Part shown: one piece after another, positions 34,233-42,265 of the stretch
How positions within the stretch are numbered: position 1 is the first letter of the stretch
Layout of the letters: each line of letters begins with the position of its first letter
Source: Acidobacteriota bacterium
Lineage (GTDB): Bacteria; Acidobacteriota; Terriglobia; UBA7540
Assembly (NCBI GenBank): GCA_021838785.1
Contig: JAKCCV010000025.1
Location: 1-42,456 of the forward strand
DNA length: 42,456 nt
Direction of reading: 5' to 3'
Made by a program: the position numbers and the translations under genes
The notes under the pieces: model-generated
What the model was told of the DNA's origin: nothing
Seen by the model: the letters and a program-made list of their open reading frames with translations, nothing else
The model's database searches: none

Positions 34233-37124
34233 TCAACTGATGCGCCAGCGCAGCGTAAAGAGCTCTTGTTGGTCAATACGCTGGACCAGGCGATGGCTGA
34301 TCTCATCCAGCAACGCGTCCTTTTGCCGGTCAATGTCCCGGCTTGCCTGGTCGTAAGCCCGCCATGCCTCTTCCCGTTTCGCTTCAAGCGCTCGAACCTC
34401 ACGCTGCCGCAGCAGCTTGTCGGGGAGCGTCGGAGCAAGGCGCGCGGCCTTCTTTGCTTCCTTCAACGCTTCGTCTAATTCTTCGAGTTCAGACTTGAGC
34501 GAAGTGCGCCGGTCTTCGGCCCAGCGGTCGAGCTTTTCCATTTCGGAATCAAACCACGCGCCATTCCGCCTGGCTCTCGATTCGATCAATTCTTGGCGAA
34601 GCCGTGTGGCCGTTTCGTTCAGCGATGCGGCTATCGCTGCTGAAACCTCGCACGGCTTGCCCTGCGTTGCCGGCAAATCGAGCAGCCTTCGGCACTGAGC
34701 ATCGTCCAGGGTCATGCCGCCGTCCGTCATGCCAGCGAGTAGAATTACTTCCTCTATTTCAAGGGCGCTGAGCGTCAGCCGCGTGCAAGCGAGCCAACCC
34801 CCTTGGCCGACCAGCGGCGCCAATGCCGCGACGTTTTTGCCGCTGTTAGTATAGTCGAAGACCACTTCTCCGGCATTGGGATTGAGGGCCTTTGCCAAAT
34901 CCAGGACTCGCTGGGCCAGCGGGTGCCCCACGCGGTAGGTGTTAACGTCTTCGACGGCTTTGCCCATGCGGTAAGGCCCTGGATGAATCTTTTCGCCGGG
35001 GAAGGGATTCTTGTGCAGCATGAAGCTATAACCGGTTTCGTCGAAGTGGGCATACTCGCGCAGGACGTGCCCCGTCAGCCGCCAGAGTTGCTCGTTGAAG
35101 CGGTCGAGCACATCCCGGCTTTCGATGCGGACCTTTTCCACGACCTCCTGGTCGAAGTTGTTGAGTAGTTTTTCACGGGCGTCGCGCTGGCCGGCCTCTA
35201 TCTCAGTTTCTAGCTCGCGCTGAAGCTGGTCGAACTCGAACTGAATTTGCTGGGGCGTGCGGCATTTTTGGTAGATCGCAGCGATTCGCTTCTCGAAGTC
35301 CACGCCGGACTCGATGGCGCCGAGGACCTCGTCGCTTGCGCCGAAGATTCCGCTGAAGAGACGGAACTTTTCGGCCAATAGCTGGTAAACGCGCTGATCA
35401 GCGGCATTCTTCTTATTCAAAAAGTTGACCACCACCACATCGAACTTCTGGCCGTACCTGTGGCAACGTCCGATTCTCTGCTCGATGCGCTGTGGATTCC
35501 ACGGTAGGTCGTAATTAACGACCAGGTTGCAGAACTGGAGGTTGATGCCCTCGGCTGCGGCTTCCGTTGCAATGAGGATGGATGCGTGGTCGCGGAAGTT
35601 CTCGACCAGAGCCGCCCGCATATCGGCAGTGGGCGAGCCGGTGATCCTGTCAGTGCCTGCGTGCTTGTCAAGCCACCTCTTGTAGATTGCTTTGGACAGC
35701 GGATCATTATTCGTTCCATTGAAGAGCATCACCTTGCTGGCGAACTCGGTTTGCTCCAGCACGCGGAACAGATACTCTTGGGTGCGCCGCGATTCGGTAA
35801 AGATCACCGCTTTTTGCTGCAAGGTGGGAGCTCCCTGGCTCTTCTGGGCCTCGGCAGCGGCGGCGAAGCCACGCCGAAGAGCGGTAATTAAGACCTCCCC
35901 TTTGGAATTCTTAATAATGGATTTTGCGAGGGCGTGAAACTCCCTCAGTTGGGAAAGTTCGCACCGCATTTCCTGTAGCTGTTCAGGAGAAACCTGAGCC
36001 CGTGCCTGTTCAGGACCAGCGCTTTCCGCTATCTCCTCCTCCCACTCGTCGGCCAGCTCGTCGAGCGATTCCCAATCGTTCGGCAACGATTCAGGTGGGG
36101 ATTCGACCGGTTTTGCGATGGTTGCGGCGGCCTCCAATCTCTTCGCGAGACTATCTAGAGTAGCGGAGATGGCGTAAGTGGACGATGCCAGCAGCTTGCG
36201 AAGGATGAGCGTGACGAGCTGGCGCTGGCTTGCGGGAAGAGCGTAGAGGGTCGGTTGCTGAAGATAATCTGAGACAAGGTCGTAAAGCCTCTGTTCCTCT
36301 TCGGTCGGAACAAATTCCTGCACGAGGGCGTGGCGATTCGTATATTTCACATATTCGAGAACCTGGCGACGAAGCGTCCGTTTGCAGAGGGGTCTGAGGC
36401 GCTCTTTCAACTCGGCGAAGTCGCCGTCGTTTCCCAGTCGCGTGAATCGAGACCGGTAACTCTGCAAGTCGCCAAAAGCGTACTCGTCAATAATGCTGAC
36501 GAGCCCGTACAGTTCAAGCAGTGAGTTCTGAAGAGGCGTGGCCGTGAGAAGAACTTTAGGAAACGGCGCTACGGCCTGTTTGATGGAAGCGGCAATCTTG
36601 CTGGAATTCTTGTAAACGTTGCGCAGCCGGTGGGCTTCGTCAATCACCACGAGGTCCCAAGGCGTTTGCCGGAGGTATGTCTCCTTGCTTCTTGCGAACT
36701 GGTAAGAGCAAAGTATAACGGCATCCTGTTGAAACGGGTTCAGATTGCCGGCGCTGATGGATTCATTGAAGGTGCGAGTCTCAAGGATTGCATATGGTAG
36801 AAAGAATTTGTCGGCAAGTTCCTGTCCCCACTGTTTACGCAGATTGGCCGGTACAATTACGAGCAGGCGGCGCTTTCGCTCCGCCCATTTTTGGGCGAGC
36901 AAGAGGCCAGCTTCAATGGTCTTTCCGAGACCCACTTCATCGGCGAGGATTGCGCCTTTTGAGAATGGGCTTCGGAAAGCGAAAAGTGCAGCCTCGACCT
37001 GGTAAGGGTTCAAATCCACCTGAGCATCAGCAAGGACGGACACCAACTTCTCAATGTTGTCTGATGCGCAGCGTTTCGTGAGGTCGTAGGCGAAATATTT
37101 CGCTTGGTAGTCTGTAACTCTCAT
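34233..37124 (-). CDS. SNF2-family helicase associated with the type III R-M locus
   Basis: 963 residues. Motif I DEVGLGKTIEAGLLLAQKW, motif II VVIDEAHRLRN, motif III LTATPLQNS, then the C-terminal helicase domain with ATEAAAEGINLQFC and QRIGRCHRYGQ. A long coiled region makes up the last third. RapA/DrmD-like helicases are often found upstream of type III-like Mod-Res pairs and in DISARM. No DrmA/B/C genes are present here, so I do not call DISARM. Confidence 0.85.
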   Translation of the reverse strand: MRVTDYQAKYFAYDLTKRCASDNIEKLVSVLADAQVDLNPYQVEAALFAFRSPFSKGAILADEVGLGKTIEAGLLLAQKWAERKRRLLVIVPANLRKQWGQELADKFFLPYAILETRTFNESISAGNLNPFQQDAVILCSYQFARSKETYLRQTPWDLVVIDEAHRLRNVYKNSSKIAASIKQAVAPFPKVLLTATPLQNSLLELYGLVSIIDEYAFGDLQSYRSRFTRLGNDGDFAELKERLRPLCKRTLRRQVLEYVKYTNRHALVQEFVPTEEEQRLYDLVSDYLQQPTLYALPASQRQLVTLILRKLLASSTYAISATLDSLAKRLEAAATIAKPVESPPESLPNDWESLDELADEWEEEIAESAGPEQARAQVSPEQLQEMRCELSQLREFHALAKSIIKNSKGEVLITALRRGFAAAAEAQKSQGAPTLQQKAVIFTESRRTQEYLFRVLEQTEFASKVMLFNGTNNDPLSKAIYKRWLDKHAGTDRITGSPTADMRAALVENFRDHASILIATEAAAEGINLQFCNLVVNYDLPWNPQRIEQRIGRCHRYGQKFDVVVVNFLNKKNAADQRVYQLLAEKFRLFSGIFGASDEVLGAIESGVDFEKRIAAIYQKCRTPQQIQFEFDQLQRELETEIEAGQRDAREKLLNNFDQEVVEKVRIESRDVLDRFNEQLWRLTGHVLREYAHFDETGYSFMLHKNPFPGEKIHPGPYRMGKAVEDVNTYRVGHPLAQRVLDLAKALNPNAGEVVFDYTNSGKNVAALAPLVGQGGWLACTRLTLSALEIEEVILLAGMTDGGMTLDDAQCRRLLDLPATQGKPCEVSAAIAASLNETATRLRQELIESRARRNGAWFDSEMEKLDRWAEDRRTSLKSELEELDEALKEAKKAARLAPTLPDKLLRQREVRALEAKREEAWRAYDQASRDIDRQKDALLDEISHRLVQRIDQQELFTLRWRIS

Positions 37125-37346
37125 GAACTTTCCGGTTCGATCAAGCGCGCCGGGTCTTGCAGGTGATTATAGCCCACGGTGTGTATTAGAGTTTGCAACA
37201 ATTAAGGCGCTGTGTTTAATAGGAGTAAGACGGGGAATTGGTGGCACGGTAGGAGAGACACCTATAAGGGGGAGCCTTAGGCCTCGGGCAGCGGCGCCCG
37301 CAGTCATGAAGAAGCTGCCGGCGTGGGTTACGAATCTGGACCTCAG
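37125..37346. promoter_or_regulatory. Divergent intergenic region
   Basis: About 220 bases between the R-M operon and the DUF429-like gene, with AT-rich patches (GTGTATTAGAGT, GTGTTTAATAGG). These must contain the promoters for both, but I cannot place the boxes. Confidence 0.35.
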
Positions 37347-38138
37347 ATGAGCAAGGGCACAGAGACGTTCAAGCGTTACATCGGCATTGATTATTCAGGC
37401 GCGCAAACTCCTATGTCCAGCTTGAGGGGGTTGCGCGTCTATGTAGCTGATCGGGGGTTTGAGCCGACTGAGGTCTTGCCCTGGCCAAGCCCGCGCAAGT
37501 ATTGGACGCGTCGCGGTATTGCAGAATGGCTGGTGGAGAGGCTTTCGGAAGCACTGCCGACATTGGTCGGAATTGATCACGGTTTCTCATTCCCATTGCG
37601 GTATTTTGAAGAGTACAGGCTTCCGCATGATTGGGCGGCGTTTCTCGACGACTTCCAAAAGCACTGGCCAACTGACGAAAATATATATGTGGATTTTGTA
37701 CGCGACGGAATCGTTGGGAATGGAAAGGCACGCAGCGGCAATCCCCGTTGGAGGCGATTGACTGAGATACGCGCTCGCGGGGCAAAGTCAGTCTTTCAGT
37801 TCGAGGTTCAGGGTGCAGTGGCTAAGTCCACACATGCTGGATTGCCTTGGCTGCGGTATCTCCGACAGCGTGTGGGGGGCCACGTCCATTTCTGGCCGTT
37901 TGATGGCTGGGACTTGCAACCCGGCAAGTCAGTGGTTGCTGAAGTCTATCCATCGCTGTGGAGGCGGAGCTTCGCGCAAGATGGACGAAACGCGCATCAG
38001 CACGACGCTTACTCGGTCGCCGCATGGATGCAACGGTGCGATCTCGACGGTAGCCTGGCACGGTTTTTCAAACCAGGTTTGACGCCAGCCGAACTGGAGG
38101 TCGCCGAAATCGAAGGCTGGATTCTGGGAGTGATGTAA
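37347..38138 (+). CDS. DUF429-like (RNase H-fold) protein
   Basis: 263 residues from ATG 37347. N-terminus YIGIDYSGAQTPMSSLRGLRV has the G-x-D start strand of RNase H-fold nucleases; LVGIDHGFSFP supplies a second acidic residue and HDAYSVAAWM a third near the C-terminus. DUF429 members are predicted nucleases of unknown role. It lies between defence genes (type III R-M and AbiE), so a defence link is possible. Confidence 0.6.
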   Translation: MSKGTETFKRYIGIDYSGAQTPMSSLRGLRVYVADRGFEPTEVLPWPSPRKYWTRRGIAEWLVERLSEALPTLVGIDHGFSFPLRYFEEYRLPHDWAAFLDDFQKHWPTDENIYVDFVRDGIVGNGKARSGNPRWRRLTEIRARGAKSVFQFEVQGAVAKSTHAGLPWLRYLRQRVGGHVHFWPFDGWDLQPGKSVVAEVYPSLWRRSFAQDGRNAHQHDAYSVAAWMQRCDLDGSLARFFKPGLTPAELEVAEIEGWILGVM

Positions 38139-38211
38139 TCACGCTCTGGCGTGTACGGATTCTTGTGGCTCGCCGTAGTTCTCGGTGGAAGGACAGCGCA
38201 CAGCCGTCCTG

Positions 38212-39129
38212 TTAATGTTCGATCCAGGGTCCGGGGGCAGTCCAACTTGCGTTGAATGCTTTTCCTTGGCTCGAAGCCGTTGCTACCGGTTGTAAGAATC
38301 TCGAAACAGCGAGAACCAGTTCTGCGAGATCAGGCGAGGCTTCGAGCCGGCTTCTGCGGATGAAGCCGCGCCACTGCGCTTTCTTTGATGGATCGTTCGC
38401 GAAGGTTGCGGTCAGGCCAACAGGTTCGGGGACGATAGTTGTTCCACGATTGGAGAATGTTTTCGCGATGGCGTCACGAAGTGTTTGGCCATTGAAATCG
38501 AATTGCCGAGAGAGGGTCCAGATGTCGAAGTAGTCTTTCATCCGGCTGTTAAGGATACCTAGGGTGACGAGGGACTCAAATTTCTCAGCGACGGTGCTCT
38601 CTTTGCTGTACCCGCGAAGCTTCGGTGCGGGAAAATCGAGCAAGGTCGGATAATCAATGGGCTGTGGACCCGGAGCAACAACATCCCCGAATCCGATATC
38701 GAGCTGCTGAATTACTCGGGCTCGTCCCAAGTTAGCCCGGAAGCGGATTCGAACGCCTTGATAGTTGGCGTCTTCAGCGATGCTTGTGCCTTTTACGGTA
38801 TTGGGGTTGAAAACGAGGCCATCGGGCTCGACAGGCTGTGAGCATAATTCCTTCACGATTCCAGCCAGAACCTCAACATCGTTCGTTGTCTTGCCGAGAA
38901 GATCGATATCCATCGTCGGCCGATAAGGCTCCAGTTCCCATGCTGTGAACATCAGCGCGCCCTTCAAGATGAACTTGGCAGCATAAGAGGATTTTGAGAG
39001 CCGATAGAGAAACCGCTCCATGGCGAAATATTGCAGGAGTTCGTTGAAAGGGCGGTTGGTCTTGCGGGCCTTGTTCAAAAGCAGTTGATGCACGGAGGCA
39101 GAAAGATTGGCCGGTGCTCGTTTGGTCAC
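38212..39129 (-). CDS. abiEii: AbiEii-type nucleotidyltransferase toxin
   Basis: 305 residues from GTG 39127-39129, overlapping the AbiEi stop (GTGA). KGALMFTAWE and the following PTMDIDLLG give the G...DxD nucleotidyltransferase signature, and KLRGYSKESTVAEKFESLVTLG with RMKDYFDIWTL is typical of AbiEii/AbiGii. These toxins add nucleotides to tRNA and stop growth. Pair member of the type IV system encoded with abiEi. Confidence 0.85.
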   Translation of the reverse strand: MTKRAPANLSASVHQLLLNKARKTNRPFNELLQYFAMERFLYRLSKSSYAAKFILKGALMFTAWELEPYRPTMDIDLLGKTTNDVEVLAGIVKELCSQPVEPDGLVFNPNTVKGTSIAEDANYQGVRIRFRANLGRARVIQQLDIGFGDVVAPGPQPIDYPTLLDFPAPKLRGYSKESTVAEKFESLVTLGILNSRMKDYFDIWTLSRQFDFNGQTLRDAIAKTFSNRGTTIVPEPVGLTATFANDPSKKAQWRGFIRRSRLEASPDLAELVLAVSRFLQPVATASSQGKAFNASWTAPGPWIEH

Positions 39130-39746
39130 ATCAGTGCCTCCAGGTAAGGTCGCATCACCTTCGCTACGCGGCAAACCTCTCCGGCTTCAAGAAGGGCATG
39201 GAGATTCCTTTTCTTCCTCTCAAGGTAAAGCTTTAGCGCCTCGCGAGCCGTGTCCATCCCGATCTTGTTGCGGTATTTGAAACAGTCGGCGACGGTTTTC
39301 TCGGGACTGTAAATTCGGACTCGCATGCCGTCGAGTTTGTGGGATTCCAGACCGAATTCGAAGGCTCTCTTGGTGAACCAAAATACTCGGATGGGAGGGT
39401 GAGCAAGCCGCGGGGGTTCGGCTCCACGTGGCAGGGCAAGATACACCTCGTGCGGAATCTGGGTCGTGAGTTCGTGGAAGGCGAGCGCGGAGATAAGACA
39501 AATCACGGAATCGGGAACCTTCATAGCGACCGTGGCGAGGTCGGGATTCCCAAGAGGGGGTAGATCGGAGACGCGATAAAGCCCGCGAGCAAGGGTTGAG
39601 AGCTTGCCGGAGTCCCGCATTTTGTAAAGCGTTTCGGGGTGAACTCCGAGGTTCATCGCATCCCTTGTCCTAAGCACGCCTCCGTGGCGAAGGAAGACAG
39701 CCTTGGCGCGGGATTCCGAATCTTGCGTATTTTGGCGCTTTCCCAT
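39126..39746 (-). CDS. abiEi: AbiEi-type antitoxin
   Basis: 206 residues: an N-terminal winged HTH (GGVLRTRDAMNLGVHPETLYKMRDSGKLSTLARGLYRV) followed by the AbiEi C-terminal domain (YSPEKTVADCFKYRNKIG, AREALKLYLERK). AbiEi represses its own operon by binding inverted repeats; a matching repeat lies just upstream. Confidence 0.85.
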   Translation of the reverse strand: MGKRQNTQDSESRAKAVFLRHGGVLRTRDAMNLGVHPETLYKMRDSGKLSTLARGLYRVSDLPPLGNPDLATVAMKVPDSVICLISALAFHELTTQIPHEVYLALPRGAEPPRLAHPPIRVFWFTKRAFEFGLESHKLDGMRVRIYSPEKTVADCFKYRNKIGMDTAREALKLYLERKKRNLHALLEAGEVCRVAKVMRPYLEALM

Positions 39747-39756
39747 CTCGATAATA

Positions 39757-39786
39757 TTACCAGCAATTGTAGAAATGTGCTGGTAA
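39757..39786. promoter_or_regulatory. AbiEi operator candidate
   Basis: Perfect 9-bp inverted repeat TTACCAGCA (39757-39765) and TGCTGGTAA (39778-39786) starting 10 bases upstream of the abiEi ATG. Position and symmetry fit the known autoregulation of AbiE systems. Confidence 0.65.
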
Positions 39787-39928
39787 AAGTATCGCTAGGC
39801 AAGTGCCACTCGAGTGGGAACATCTTGGGAACAGAACCGCCCCAAGACCCCCTAAAATCGTGCTTCTTGACCAAAGACAAAGCTAGGCGAGCCAACAAGA
39901 TAGCAATGTTGAGTTAAACTACGAAGCA

Positions 39929-39963
39929 AGGGGTCGGGTGTTCGAATCCCTCCAGGCGTACCA
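39929..39963 (+). other. tRNA 3'-end fragment, probable attachment site
   Basis: The T-loop TTCGAAT with flanking stem bases and a 3' end AGGCGTACCA read as the last 35 bases of a tRNA with encoded CCA. No matching anticodon arm or 5' acceptor strand lies upstream, so this is not a complete tRNA. It is 60 bases from the end of the integrase gene, where an att site should be. Confidence 0.6.
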
Positions 39964-40023
39964 TTGATTCCGAAGGCTTTAAGGTCAACTCAGGATTTCC
40001 GAAAAAGTACAAGTTCGTACAAG

Positions 40024-41127
40024 TCACATCCGCCACAGAACATCTATGACTTTCGAAGCCGCCGCTCGCTTTGCTGGCGTAACAGCTTGGGTGTAAATGT
40101 TCATCGTGGTTTGGATGTCAGCGTGCCGCAAAAGTTCTTTCTGAACGGCAGGAGTAGCGCCCAAAGAGTGCAAGAGAGTCGAGTACGTGTGCCTGAACGT
40201 GTGCCAGCCGATCTTGCCGATCCCCGCCTTTGCCGCCGCCGGCTTGATATGGTCGGACAGCATGATATCAGGCCAACGTGGCTTGCCCGAGGCCCCAGCG
40301 AACACAAAATCCGAACTCCCTCCATAGCCGGATCGGGCTCTATGCGCAAGAAGTGACTCGGCCAGGTCCGGGTCAAGGGGTAATTCGCTTGTGGATACCT
40401 CAGTCTTTGTAGGATAAATCTCGCCCTCTACGAAACTGCGTTGCACCTTCAAGGTGAGGTTTCCAAAATCAATATCGCCCCACTGAAGGCCGAGCAGTTC
40501 GCAAACTTTCAAACCCAAACAGGCAATGGTGATTACCATGGTTCTGTAAGGTTCCGAAAGTTCCGCCAGAAGCGCTTTGAATTCTTCCGGCGTGAGGACT
40601 CGGGGGGTCTTCAACCGCTTTCGAGATTGGCGGACAAGGTCAATCGGGTTTCTTTCCACCAGTTCCCACCGAATTGCGGCTTGATAGAGCGTGTGCATCA
40701 GGTTTCTGACGTGCGACTTGACTTGCCGAGAGGCCGGCTTGTTTTCGAGCCACTCCTCGACAGCAAGCGTTTTGACACTCGTGAGGAGTTCGGTTCCCCA
40801 TTTCGGCCTGATATGTTTTTCAAAGAGGCTGCGATAAACCCTCTGCGTTGGCCGGCGGCAACACTTCGGCGCATACTCCTTGAGAAACCGATCTATCAGC
40901 GCTCCTACTGTGACCGAATGAAAATCCCGCTGCGGATTCTGGGCGTTGATTTCGATTCGGAGATGCTCAACAGTCCTCTCCGCATCCGCACGTGTCGGAA
41001 GTTTCTCGACCGTTCCAATTAACACTGATCGTTGCTTTCCGTGCTCCAGCCAGCGGAATTGCCAAACATCCGGCCCTTGCTTCCGCTTTCGGAGCATCAA
41101 GTTCCCGTACTGATATCGTGCCTGCAT
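40024..41127 (-). CDS. int: Tyrosine recombinase (integrase) with Lys at the Arg I position
   Basis: 367 residues from ATG 41125-41127 with AAGGAGG 4 bases upstream. An AP2-like/SAM-like N-terminal DNA-binding part precedes the catalytic domain. Seen: WHTFRHTYSTLL (HxxR), LLRHADIQTTMNIYTQ (His and Tyr nucleophile). The first catalytic Arg, normally in GLR-x-x-EL, is Lys here (CLGLKVCELLGLQWGDID), which may lower or abolish activity. It points towards the att site at 39929. Confidence 0.85.
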   Translation of the reverse strand: MQARYQYGNLMLRKRKQGPDVWQFRWLEHGKQRSVLIGTVEKLPTRADAERTVEHLRIEINAQNPQRDFHSVTVGALIDRFLKEYAPKCCRRPTQRVYRSLFEKHIRPKWGTELLTSVKTLAVEEWLENKPASRQVKSHVRNLMHTLYQAAIRWELVERNPIDLVRQSRKRLKTPRVLTPEEFKALLAELSEPYRTMVITIACLGLKVCELLGLQWGDIDFGNLTLKVQRSFVEGEIYPTKTEVSTSELPLDPDLAESLLAHRARSGYGGSSDFVFAGASGKPRWPDIMLSDHIKPAAAKAGIGKIGWHTFRHTYSTLLHSLGATPAVQKELLRHADIQTTMNIYTQAVTPAKRAAASKVIDVLWRM

Positions 41128-41139
41128 GTGGCCTCCTTT

Positions 41140-41433
41140 TCAGAATGAGGTTTTCATGCGGCACGGTTGGCGACTCGATTCTAATCTCGAATGAATCCAG
41201 TCGTCCAGCGCCATTGAACTGTATCGCCAGAATTTTCCGACTTTGAGTGCTGGGACTTCGCCCCGCTTGGCCACCCGTTCCAGCACCTTGGGATGGATTT
41301 TCAGGATTTCGGCAGCCTCCCTGCTCGTCAATAGGACTTCGACCCAATGCGATGCGTAGGCAGAACGACTTTGAATCTTCGCCCCGAGCGGCGCTGCGGG
41401 GCTGCTTCTCCTATGTTGGTGACGTTCCTTCAT
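41140..41433 (-). CDS. Excisionase/AlpA-like helix-turn-helix protein
   Basis: 97 residues from ATG 41431-41433, overlapping the end of the mobC-like gene. The core VLLTSREAAEILKIHPKVLERVAKRGEVPALKVGKFWRYSS is the excisionase-family winged HTH. It sits directly upstream of the integrase and probably sets excision direction. A residue-poor N-terminus makes a later start possible. Confidence 0.7.
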   Translation of the reverse strand: MKERHQHRRSSPAAPLGAKIQSRSAYASHWVEVLLTSREAAEILKIHPKVLERVAKRGEVPALKVGKFWRYSSMALDDWIHSRLESSRQPCRMKTSF

Positions 41434-41695
41434 TGCTGGTTCCGGGGATTGGAAAGCTGATTCGGCCATCGCGCCCCAATACGCACAGCAGGTCAATGAG
41501 GATGGCCTGGGTCGCGGTGATTTCGGCCATGATGCCGAATTGAAACGGCGATGGCTGCGAGCCTGAGGCAACACGGAGGAGCACATCCCTGCACCAAGCG
41601 GCCAGCGGCTTGCTGTCGCGCGCGGCGAGCGCTCGGAGCCGCTCGTAGTCGGTTTCGGTGAATTTTGGAGTAATACCTTTCGTCAGTTTGCGCAT
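41411..41695 (-). CDS. MobC-like ribbon-helix-helix protein (complete copy)
   Basis: 94 residues: ITPKFTETDYERLRALAARDSKPLAAWCRDVLL has the RHH pattern. It is the complete counterpart of the truncated gene at 1-210. It heads a mobC-xis-int set read towards the att site. A relaxosome or regulatory role is inferred. Confidence 0.7.
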   Translation of the reverse strand: MRKLTKGITPKFTETDYERLRALAARDSKPLAAWCRDVLLRVASGSQPSPFQFGIMAEITATQAILIDLLCVLGRDGRISFPIPGTSNEGTSPT

Positions 41696-41875
41696 TTTCG
41701 TCTCTCCCTCGAGTTCGTCTAACCGATTGTTATGCCAGTGGTTCCCTGGAGAATCCCGGGGATTCTCCAGGCAATCCCGCGGTGGCGTTTTCGATGTTAT
41801 TCACCGCCGTTTCTTGGGGTTCCCACGGGAATCCGCAGGATTCCCCGCAGAACCCTGCCCAGGGGTGGCGTGTCC
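41486..41875. repeat. Right copy of long direct repeat
   Basis: Same orientation as 1-390. In the second dyad, an A-T pair of the left copy is a G-C pair here and another pair is a G-T wobble; a third is lost. This hints at selection for a folded form, though the sample is tiny. Confidence 0.9.
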
Positions 41876-42051
41876 TACAATCTGCCGCTGCGAAGCAGCG
41901 TCCACGCCACACCTGGCATGCACACGGCGGCGGGCCACGAAGCACCCAACACGAATGCGCCGAAAAGAACGCGCAAAGCAGCACATTCATTGACAAGCAA
42001 TCAGCGGTGGCCAACGCTGAAGTTGCGCAGTGCCTCATAAAGCACCCCTAC

Positions 42052-42084
42052 TTACAAGAAGGCTGAAAACCAGCAGAACGTTGA
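42052..42084 (+). repeat. 35-bp dispersed repeat, copy 3
   Basis: Begins ACAAGAAGGCTGAAAA and ends GAACGTTGAAG; differs from copy 2 at only a few positions. Confidence 0.65.
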
Positions 42085-42161
42085 AGCGCAAAGATCGCTG
42101 ATCGTGAAAACTCTTTGCTCTACCGCGAACCGTGCTCCTCGCGACGGAGGCGATTTTCCCC

Positions 42162-42194
42162 TCCACTAAGAAGAAGGCTGAAAAACGGCAAAAC
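42162..42194 (+). repeat. 35-bp dispersed repeat, copy 4
   Basis: AAGAAGAAGGCTGAAAA then CGGCAAAACC; the GTTGAA end is not kept. Most diverged copy. Confidence 0.55.
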
Positions 42195-42265
42195 CTTTCA
42201 CGGAAAATTCTGAGGCAGCCCAACGACGGCAAAACTCCCTCCACTTAGTAATACTCGGTTAAGTT

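Larger units (their letters stand above)
41876..42265. other. Non-coding region with two 35-bp repeats
   Basis: No credible gene. Holds two direct copies of the ACAAGAAGGCTGAAAA-type repeat (42052-42084 and 42162-42194) and the small CGCTGC-GAA-GCAGCG hairpin near 41885-41900. Unlike the left end, no RHH/trb genes follow, so the second element is cut here or was disrupted by the IS. Confidence 0.55.

Noticed and set aside
34233-37124. DISARM system
   Set aside because: Helicase and methylase are present but DrmA, DrmB and DrmC are not; Res marks a type III R-M locus.
39900-39963. Complete tRNA, possibly an amber suppressor (a CTA is present)
   Set aside because: No anticodon stem pairs around CTA and no 5' acceptor strand matches; only the T-arm and 3' end are credible.
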